Shown: positions 1-7,400 of the stretch, piece after piece
Layout of the letters: every line of letters begins with the position of its first letter
Position numbering within the stretch: position 1 is the stretch's first letter
Assembly: GCA_002254285.1 (NCBI GenBank)
Contig: NIUZ01000038.1
Location: 1-10,888 of the forward strand
Source of the DNA: Bacteroidetes bacterium 4572_112
GTDB lineage: Bacteria > Bacteroidota > Bacteroidia > Bacteroidales > UBA1556
Direction: 5' to 3'
DNA length: 10,888 bases
Made by a program: the position numbers and the translations under genes
The notes under the pieces: generated by a model
Seen by the model: only the letters and a program-made list of their open reading frames with translations
The model's database searches: none
What the model was told of the DNA's origin: nothing

Positions 1-2801
1 TTCTTAGTTTGAACAATCTCTACAGTACGCTTAGTATCGAAATATTTCTTAGCAAATTTCTTAACTTTTTTAGGAGTAAGACCTTTCCAGAAAGCTTCAT
101 AATCGAAATTGATGAAATCTTGATTATTGATATCATCACTTTTAATAGTAGAAATCCACCATTTGTTTTCTTTTACTTTTTCAGCATGCTCTTTAAGCTT
201 GTTCTCAACAGTGTTTTTAATAACTATTTCACTAGGTCCGTTAGCAATTAAGTTTTCCATTTCCTTATAAGTAACATAAAGCATAGTATCTAATTTTGCT
301 GGATCAGCATCATAAAATACACCAATATAATACTCACTTACTGGAGAATGGCTAACGCTAGACCATGAGCTAGCACCATAAGTACCACCAATTTCTTCAC
401 GAAGAGTTTCCATATATCTATTATCTAAATACTCTTTCACCATTTGGAACATTAACTCATCCTCAATAGAAATTTTCTTAGATTGTCCTGTAAATCCTAC
501 AAATACTGTAGCTTTATCAGTTTCCATTTCTTTTTGGAAGTGGTTTTCTACTCTTTCCTGTGGCATTCTAATTCCTAGGTCAGTATAAGTCTCAGTTCTA
601 GAAACTGTTGGCAAACCACCAAGGTAGGTAAGGATAGTGTCTTTTTGTGCATCAATATCAATATTACCAACAAAGTAGAAAGTAAATCCTGAAGGATCGC
701 CAAAGCGCTCACCAAAGATATATTTAATGCGGCTAAGCTTAGCTTCATTAAGCATTTCTGCAGTCATTACTCTTTGACGTGGGTTATGTTGAATCATATT
801 CTGACGTAGGCTATCGAAGAATACAGACTGTGGGTTAGCACTTTTATTAGCTAATTCGGCAGCAGTTTGCTCCTTATAGTTAGTAAAAGCATCCTCATCA
901 GCTCGTGGTGCAGTAAAGTATAAGTAGTTTAGTTTTAGCAATGTATTGAAATCAGATACATTTGAGCTACCATTAATACCTTCACTTAATTGTCCGATAT
1001 ATGGATAAATGCTGATATTTTTACCAGCAAGTTTTTTCTGTAAGCTAATATTGTCAAAATCTCCAAGACCACTCATGTCAACTACCTTAGCAGCAATTTT
1101 TGCAGAAACATCATCTTTCATTTTTGTTTTACTCCATCCACCATTGCTATATGCTTGCATTAGTATTTCGTCCTCTTTATAGTTAGTAGTTTTAATTACT
1201 ACCTTTACACCATTGCTTAAAGTCCAACGAGTGATACCATCTTTAGTCTCTTCTTTTACAATTGTTCCAGCAGTAGGGATTTTTGCAATAAGTGGTTTAT
1301 TAGCTTCAGCATCTACATACTGTACTAATTCAGCTTTATGCACTTTTGCAATAATAGCAAGTACTTCAGCTTCAGTAGGCATATCAACATCTTCTTTTTC
1401 TGGAGCCCAAATTTGAACTACCATATTATCATCAGTAATCCACTCACTAGCAAGTGCATTCACCTGCTCAAGAGTTACCTTTTGCATAAAATCGTTTACA
1501 AAACCAAAGTCCCACTCAATACTTGGGATAGGCTCGTTTGAAAGGAAGTTAGATTTAATGCTACTAGCAAAGCTTTCACTTTTACGCTTATTTCTTTCTT
1601 TAAAACCTTTTTCGTTAGCAGAGAATAATTCTTTTTTAGCACGGTCTAATTCTGTTTCTAGGAAGCCAAATTTAAGAACTCTTTCGTTTTCCATTAAAAT
1701 AGATTCTAAACCAATCTTAATTTTATCATTAGCAGTTACAGCAAATGAAGTATAAGCATCTTTTGTGCGAACCATATTACTATATCTAGAAAATGCTTGC
1801 ATAAATGGCGCATCAACTGCTTGACTTTGCTCATTCAAACGATTATTAATCATAATGCCATAAAGAGCACTAAGATGTTCGTGATAGTAATACTCTTGAT
1901 TCTTAACCTTATTTACATCCTTCTTATATGTAGCTTGGATGATAGAATATGGAGACTCTTTGTCTTGTGCCAAAGCAACTTTTATACCTTTATGATTAGG
2001 GATTTGGTGCTCAATGCGTTCCTTAGGATTCTTTGTAGTAGGAAGTTTTGAAAATATAGATTTTACTTTAGCTTCCATTTTGTCAACATCAATATCACCA
2101 ACAATAATTATTGCTTGCAAATCTGGACGGTACCAATCATTATAGAATGCTCTTAAAGTATCAACTGGTGAATGGTCAATTACGTCCACAGTACCAATAA
2201 TATTATGTACAGCGTATTTTGAACCTTCAAATAGAACCTTGTTAGTTTCGTCGCGCATACGAGAAATAGCACTTGAGCGTGTTCTTAATTCTTCACGAAC
2301 AACTAACCTCTCAGCATTTATTTCGTCAGTAGCCATTGTTACGTTAGTAGCCCAATCAAACAAAATCATCAATGATGTGTCAATGTTTTCTTTTGTTTCA
2401 ATAGGCACTTTGTTTAATGTATATACAGTTTGATCATAAACAGTATAAGCATTAATCTCTGGTCCAAATTTCATACCTATAGACTCTAGGTAATGAATAA
2501 TGTCTTTTTTCTCAAAGTTAGTAGTTCCATTAAAGCACATATGCTCTACTAGGTGAGCAAATCCATTTTGCATTGGAGTTTCTTGCATTGCTCCTACATT
2601 ATTAACAAGGAAAAATTCTGCTCGGTTTTCAGGAACAGCATTGGCACGGATATAATAAGTTAATCCGTTTTCTAATACTCCCTGGCGGATTGTTTCATCA
2701 GCAGGAACTTCTGCTTTAAAATCTATCGTTACTTGCTTTTGAGCAAATAGAGTAAATGATAAAGAGAATAAAACTATTAAAGTAATTAGGTGTTTAAACA
2801 T
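1..2801 (-). CDS. Exported M16 family zinc protease (insulinase/pitrilysin, PqqL-like), C-terminus cut by window edge
   Basis: Zinc metallopeptidase predicted to act in the periplasm or cell envelope, cleaving peptides or small proteins. The start is ATG at 2799-2801. Residues 1-20 form a signal peptide (basic start, hydrophobic core, Leu-Phe-Ala then Gln). The inverted zinc motif HLVEH lies at residues 83-87, and Glu164 falls 77 residues after the second His, the spacing of the third zinc ligand in insulin-degrading enzyme. A second M16 repeat begins near residue 515 and has no HxxEH, so it is the usual inactive half. Near its end Arg801 and Tyr808 keep the seven-residue spacing of the Arg/Tyr pair of this family. 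The frame is open for 933 codons, close to full length for PqqL-like proteins, so only a few residues should be missing. No frameshift is seen. The gene stands alone and is divergent from the HNH-like gene. The substrate cannot be told. Confidence 0.95.
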   Translation of the reverse strand, partial: MFKHLITLIVLFSLSFTLFAQKQVTIDFKAEVPADETIRQGVLENGLTYYIRANAVPENRAEFFLVNNVGAMQETPMQNGFAHLVEHMCFNGTTNFEKKDIIHYLESIGMKFGPEINAYTVYDQTVYTLNKVPIETKENIDTSLMILFDWATNVTMATDEINAERLVVREELRTRSSAISRMRDETNKVLFEGSKYAVHNIIGTVDVIDHSPVDTLRAFYNDWYRPDLQAIIIVGDIDVDKMEAKVKSIFSKLPTTKNPKERIEHQIPNHKGIKVALAQDKESPYSIIQATYKKDVNKVKNQEYYYHEHLSALYGIMINNRLNEQSQAVDAPFMQAFSRYSNMVRTKDAYTSFAVTANDKIKIGLESILMENERVLKFGFLETELDRAKKELFSANEKGFKERNKRKSESFASSIKSNFLSNEPIPSIEWDFGFVNDFMQKVTLEQVNALASEWITDDNMVVQIWAPEKEDVDMPTEAEVLAIIAKVHKAELVQYVDAEANKPLIAKIPTAGTIVKEETKDGITRWTLSNGVKVVIKTTNYKEDEILMQAYSNGGWSKTKMKDDVSAKIAAKVVDMSGLGDFDNISLQKKLAGKNISIYPYIGQLSEGINGSSNVSDFNTLLKLNYLYFTAPRADEDAFTNYKEQTAAELANKSANPQSVFFDSLRQNMIQHNPRQRVMTAEMLNEAKLSRIKYIFGERFGDPSGFTFYFVGNIDIDAQKDTILTYLGGLPTVSRTETYTDLGIRMPQERVENHFQKEMETDKATVFVGFTGQSKKISIEDELMFQMVKEYLDNRYMETLREEIGGTYGASSWSSVSHSPVSEYYIGVFYDADPAKLDTMLYVTYKEMENLIANGPSEIVIKNTVENKLKEHAEKVKENKWWISTIKSDDINNQDFINFDYEAFWKGLTPKKVKKFAKKYFDTKRTVEIVQTK

Positions 2802-2851
2802 GTTTTACTGTTATTTGGTTTATATTAATTATAAGTATTTTTATTAATCTG

Positions 2852-2859
2852 CAAATATA
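2852..2859 (-). promoter_or_regulatory. Bacteroidota -7 promoter box for the M16 protease
   Basis: Read on the minus strand the sequence is TATATTTG, an exact match to the Bacteroidota TAnnTTTG element. It lies 50 bp upstream of the protease ATG and would give a 5' leader of roughly 40-45 nt. I see no clear -33 TTG element at the usual distance. Confidence 0.6.
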
Positions 2860-3082
2860 ATAAAACGCAGCCCATATTACCTATTTTAACATATATTTAC
2901 TTATGCATTATTCAGAAAATATCTTGATTTATTACATATGAGCATTATTATGGCTTTAGTTGCCTGTGTATATTGGGGTTTGTAGTGAGTTTACAGTGTT
3001 TAATAATAGGTATTAAATGTTAAAATATGTTTTTCTAAGGTGTTAAAGATTACTAAAACCTTTTTTAATATTATTTTATTCT

Positions 3083-3090
3083 TATCTTTG
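3083..3090 (+). promoter_or_regulatory. Bacteroidota -7 promoter box for the NUMOD4/HNH gene
   Basis: TATCTTTG matches the TAnnTTTG consensus exactly. It is 36 bp upstream of the ATG at 3127, giving a leader of about 30 nt. The -33 region is a run of T and A without a clear TTG. Confidence 0.65.
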
Positions 3091-3126
3091 TGCATATTAT
3101 GAATTAAATTATAAAATTCGTTAATT

Positions 3127-3684
3127 ATGGAAGAGAAGAGAGAAGACGAAAAGTGGGTAAAACTTGATTATGCAGACGTTCATAAAGATGAAAAGTTTGA
3201 GATATCAAATTATGGCCAAATAAAGAGCTTTAGGACTAGTAGAAAAGGTGGAAAGATAATTAAAGGTTCTTTCCTTACTGGATACAATATACTAGTAGTT
3301 AAGCTTAAGACAGAAAAGAAACGTACTTATTTTGTGCATAAAATTGTAGCAGATTATTTCCTTGATAAACATAAGGACGATGAAACTTTTGTTATCCACA
3401 AGGATTATGATAGAAGTAATAACTACTACAAGAATTTAGAGTGGTGCGATAGAGATGGAATGTATGCTCATCGTAAAGCTGATCCTGATTATCATCAGAA
3501 AAAGATCAAAAACTCTAAGTTAACAGAGGATGATGTACGTAGACTTAAGATTAAGTTACGTGATGGAACTAAAGACGGTAAGCGCCCAATTTATATGCAT
3601 ATTGCACGTGAGTTTGGTATTACTCTTACTCAGCTGAAACGTATTGAGAAAGGTGAAAACTGGACACATATTACTATTGATTAG
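3127..3684 (+). CDS. Small NUMOD4-HNH endonuclease-like protein with C-terminal helix-turn-helix
   Basis: A 185-residue soluble basic protein with the layout of phage and homing-type HNH nucleases. Residues 9-55 resemble NUMOD4, a DNA-binding module, with the hallmark FEISNYGQIKS (24-34). Residues 69-116 resemble the HNH region: VHKIVADYF (70-78), then IHKDYDRSNN (90-99), NLEW (103-106) and His115. The common NH.DGN..NN core has become IHKDYDRSNN, so the His and paired Asn survive but the first Asn and the Gly do not. Residues 131-178 (KLTEDDVRRL, then an IAREFGIT helix and RIEKGENW) look like the helix-turn-helix tail of these proteins. It sits alone between its own promoter and terminator, with no intron or phage genes beside it. 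It could be an active nicking or homing nuclease, or a domesticated DNA-binding protein. Family assignment is firm and activity is unknown. Confidence 0.85.
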   Translation: MEEKREDEKWVKLDYADVHKDEKFEISNYGQIKSFRTSRKGGKIIKGSFLTGYNILVVKLKTEKKRTYFVHKIVADYFLDKHKDDETFVIHKDYDRSNNYYKNLEWCDRDGMYAHRKADPDYHQKKIKNSKLTEDDVRRLKIKLRDGTKDGKRPIYMHIAREFGITLTQLKRIEKGENWTHITID

Positions 3685-3707
3685 TAATAGGATAGGAAAA
3701 CAAAGAG

Positions 3708-3738
3708 AGTTCAATTTTAATTAATTGAACTTTTTTTT
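3708..3738 (+). terminator. Rho-independent terminator of the NUMOD4/HNH gene
   Basis: A perfect 9-bp stem AGTTCAATT (3708-3716) / AATTGAACT (3723-3731) encloses a 6-nt loop and runs directly into eight Ts (3731-3738). It starts 23 bp after the stop codon. On the minus strand the same hairpin follows the MscS-like gene, but the trailing tract there (TCTCTTTG) is weaker, so bidirectional action is possible and less certain. Confidence 0.85.
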
Positions 3739-3741
3739 GTG

Positions 3742-4473
3742 CTATAAAATTTGGTCTTTCTTTAGGAAGTTCTCAATCTCGGTCAATCCTTTGCTATCTC
3801 TTGCCGAAATATTAATGTCTACTAAAATAACATCCTTCTTTTGTCTGATGATATTAATTGTTGGTGTAATATTAACCAAGGTTTTTGGATGCATCATTAT
3901 CTTGAACTTAAGTTGATTAATAAGCTCTTCGTAATTGCCTTCTGATTTTAGCTTTAAAGTAATATGCTTTGATGTACGTGCTTTATCATTATTCTTTATC
4001 AATATATTTTTTCCAATTAAGTTTGAATAAGGAATCAGTAGTTTGCCGCCATCATCATTCAGCAGTTTTAAGTTTCGTGAATAGAATTCAATAATAACAC
4101 CATCAAAATCATCAGTCTTTATTCGAGCATTTAGTTTGAATCCCGTATTAGATTTAATAATGAAGCCTGATATAAAATCCTTGCCTGCATACCAGCTAAT
4201 TAGAAGTATAGCTATTACCAATACGAGGCTTAGAATAATACCTAAGCTAGTATTTATATCAAAAAAATGAGGTAATATCCATATTAAATATAGTAACCAT
4301 GTAAATAGCTCGAATATGCTGTAGTACCTATTTATTTTAGAAATATGTTTTGCTCTTTTTACTATTCTTAGCAATGTGATTTTAAGAATGCGCAGAAAGG
4401 AGAAAATAATAATTATCCCTAATAACAGTTCTATCAATGGAAACGCCGATATATGTGTAGTTATATTATCCAT
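3742..4473 (-). CDS. Minimal MscS-like mechanosensitive channel protein
   Basis: Inner-membrane protein of 243 residues, predicted to form a small-conductance channel that opens under membrane tension and releases ions or solutes. Three hydrophobic segments lie near residues 11-36, 51-71 and 74-96. The third runs into an amphipathic WYAGKDFISGFIIK stretch (94-107) at the place of the MscS pore helix, but it has fewer Gly and Ala than E. coli MscS. Residues 110-160 match the MscS beta domain, including IPYSNLIGKNI (147-157), the counterpart of the IPN...GNI motif. Residues 165-243 fit the cytosolic alpha/beta domain. It is shorter than the 286 residues of E. coli MscS. Its ATG overlaps the stop of the upstream transporter-ATPase gene by one base (TAATG), so translation is probably coupled and the two products may work together. 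Regulated conductance is inferred, not shown. Confidence 0.85.
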   Translation of the reverse strand: MDNITTHISAFPLIELLLGIIIIFSFLRILKITLLRIVKRAKHISKINRYYSIFELFTWLLYLIWILPHFFDINTSLGIILSLVLVIAILLISWYAGKDFISGFIIKSNTGFKLNARIKTDDFDGVIIEFYSRNLKLLNDDGGKLLIPYSNLIGKNILIKNNDKARTSKHITLKLKSEGNYEELINQLKFKIMMHPKTLVNITPTINIIRQKKDVILVDINISARDSKGLTEIENFLKKDQIL

Positions 4474-7400
4474 TATAAATATTTTTTAGAAATAAGTAAA
4501 TGAATAATAGTTGGCATAAGTAGAGGGCTTATCTCATAAATATTGTCAATCTTTTCGTCAATAATCCCAGTACGTAACATTTCTAGTATCTTACGAGTAA
4601 TAAAACTAGTTTCTAAGCTAGTAACATCAGCCAATTTTGCAATGTCCATTTGCTTATGAATAATAAAGGATTGTAATATCCATAGTTCATTATCATTAAG
4701 CCCATCAAACTGACTAGAGCTTATGGCCTCAGGTTTTCTTATGCTCAATACCTTATTTTCAATGCTGATAATATTATTAATCCAATTGTACATGGCTGTA
4801 TTGATATGGCCTTTGGAACTTTTAAAATATTTGCTGAAAAGGCGAGCAAAATCCCACGAATGGAAATTGTCTTCATTCTTATTTCCAAGAGAAATTTTCA
4901 TGCCACCTGATTGATGACGCTGCCAAATCATTTTCTCAATATTACGTGCATCAATTACATTTAAGCTAATAATATGTGAGAATATACGCTTAGTATCTCT
5001 CAGTTTTTCAATAATAGAGTATGTATAACTATTTATAATTACAATAATAGTTAGTCGCTCGGCATGCTTATCTATTAGCTCAAATATTTTGTCAAAAATT
5101 ATAAAGCCATCATTGCTTTTCTGCCACCAAAGTTCAATATCTTCAAATATAACAACAGAGTTATCATCAATGCTTTCAAAATTAGTTACTCCTATATTAT
5201 CAAAAGCATTTTTTATGCTTAGGTTAAAAGAATTGATATCAATACTTCCACCAATAGGAGGGTTGATAGTTGTAACTTTTATATTTGGCAAAATATTGGC
5301 AAAATGATAGCTAAGGTGAGTTTTACCTGTTCCCGGCTGACCTTTTATCAATAGTGCCCTAGCAATATTATGCTCTTTGTCGTTAATGAAATTATTAAAT
5401 TCAGCTTCTGCACTCGGACGCGAAACCCAAAATTCAGGAATATAATTCTGCCTATTGGTAAATAACTGCTGATAATAATAAGGCAATTCGCTAGCAATTT
5501 GTTTAGGCGCTTTAATATTGTCAATTGCCTTGCGCTGCTTGCTCTTTATCTCATAATCACTATCATTTTCGTTTAGTATATGTTGAGTCAAAATAATGCC
5601 TTCACTCTCTTGATACCAAATGTTTGCTGCAATAATTCTGAACAAATTATGAACCTTATTAGTCCATAAACTTATCTTCGATTTTTTATGAATAGTATCT
5701 CTTTGCTTAATATATTGCTTAAGATTCATTGCAGATTGAATGAAAGGGTATAGCAATACCTTTTCGTTAATAACCCTCTGGCGCTCCTCTATTTTAAGAA
5801 GTATATCGTTAGTGAATTCATTATTTTGTTCATTACTTTTTGCTATGGTATTAATCTCGTTTTCTAAGAAAACATCAAAATCACCATCCACAGAGCTTTT
5901 GTTTGCTACGCAATATGTCATAAAGCGGAGGTGGTCCTGAATGAAATGTGCTTTTGTTGAAATTTGCTCTGGCAAATCAGATATAATAGCCTGTATACGA
6001 CCTGTAAACTCATCCTGAATAATAAAATCTATAAGTCGTGTTACAGAGATATTTACTGTGCTCAAATCCTCAAACTGCTTATCTGTACCCATCATATTTT
6101 CTGACTCTTCAGAAAAAATCTCCACAGAATCGGGTAGGGCTTTAAGTATGTTTTTATGAGTTCGGTTTAATAAAGATATTAAACTCTTTGCCGAACCTTG
6201 ATCAAAGCTTATCTCAAGCTTATCTTTGTCATATACGAACTCAGAATCTGCATTGTTTTTATAATTTTCTGAATACGATTTTAGGTAGGATATATACTCC
6301 TGTTGTATATTGCTTATATCTTTTTCTAAGTTTAATCTTATCCTCTTAAGTATAAGATTTGTAAACTGTCGTAGCTGAGCCGAAAACCCCAAAAGAATAA
6401 TATTCAGCTGCAATCTATTAATCAGCATATTTTGATTACGTAGTTTCTTTTCAGGAACTTGATCAAACATACTGTTCAATGATTTTAATGATTTATTGAT
6501 ATTATAATCATCATCCAATATGCTGTTAATGTCAACTATAGAGCTGTACTCGTTTAGTAAATTTGTTAATGTATAAGAAACATTCTCTCGGTACTTAATA
6601 AAGGCCTGCATACGATTATTTACACGCGAAATCAATTCGCTAGTAAGTGTCTTAATATTTGTAATTTGCTCCTCACCAAGGGTGTTATCGCTTTTTGATA
6701 AATGATAAAGGTCTAAAAATTCATTGTCTATATTTGATACAAAGAATTCAATATCAGTAATGTTTTCAGTACTCATATTGCCAAACTTCAACAGTACCTC
6801 TTCAATATATTCTATATGTGTACCATATAGTTTTTCGACTAATAATTGCTGATAATTTATTTTATAAGAAAAGCTCTTTTTTCCCAATTTGCTCAGTTGT
6901 CGCCTTATCCATTTATAAGTTTTGGCGTCAAAATTATCATTATCAAGCTTCTTAATATCATCAATATCATAACTGATTTTTACGTATTTAGGAATAGAGC
7001 TATATATATCTTTAATGGAGTTTCTCTCTTGATTAATAAATGAATATACAAGCTGCTTTTGTTCCTCAAGATTCTCCTTATATTCCTTTAATACATATTT
7101 ATTTATATCATTAAATGTATTGGCATGAATAGACGATATTTTTGACGAAAGTATCTGCTTTTTGCTATTATCGATAGTGTCTTTTATACTTAAGATGCTT
7201 TTATCAATAAGGGTTTTAAAATCTTCAATACCATTACTCTCAATATCTATATATTTATAAAGAGAACTATCCTTTAATTCCTCAAAACTGTTTTGTAATT
7301 TATTGAAATACGCTTTATTGGCTTTCTCTAAGTTTTTATACTTAGGGTATTTTAGTTCAATACTATCTTCATTTTTAGTTGCTAGTATTCGACTATGTTT

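Larger units (their letters stand above)
2802..3126. other. Divergent intergenic region between the protease and the NUMOD4/HNH gene
   Basis: This 325-bp AT-rich stretch has no credible reading frame. It holds a promoter for each flanking gene (2852-2859 minus, 3083-3090 plus). An 11-bp element TATTTTAACAT (2882-2892) recurs as its exact reverse complement ATGTTAAAATA (3017-3027), and TGTTAAA appears again at 3041-3047. The left copy sits just upstream of the protease promoter. These may be operator half-sites, but in DNA this AT-rich chance matches are possible. Confidence 0.5.

Noticed and set aside
1..2433. Several 64-84 codon plus-strand frames in the left part
   Set aside because: All lie antisense to the M16 protease, whose zinc motif, third ligand and Arg/Tyr pair are in one continuous minus-strand frame.
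1..2801. M16 protease considered as a broken gene because its stop is not in the window
   Set aside because: The frame is open for 933 codons from signal peptide to the left edge and keeps the motifs of both halves in register. It is simply cut by the window.
3127..3684. HNH-like gene as part of a group I intron, intein or prophage
   Set aside because: No interrupted host gene, intron-like structure or phage genes are visible on either side, and the gene has its own promoter and terminator.
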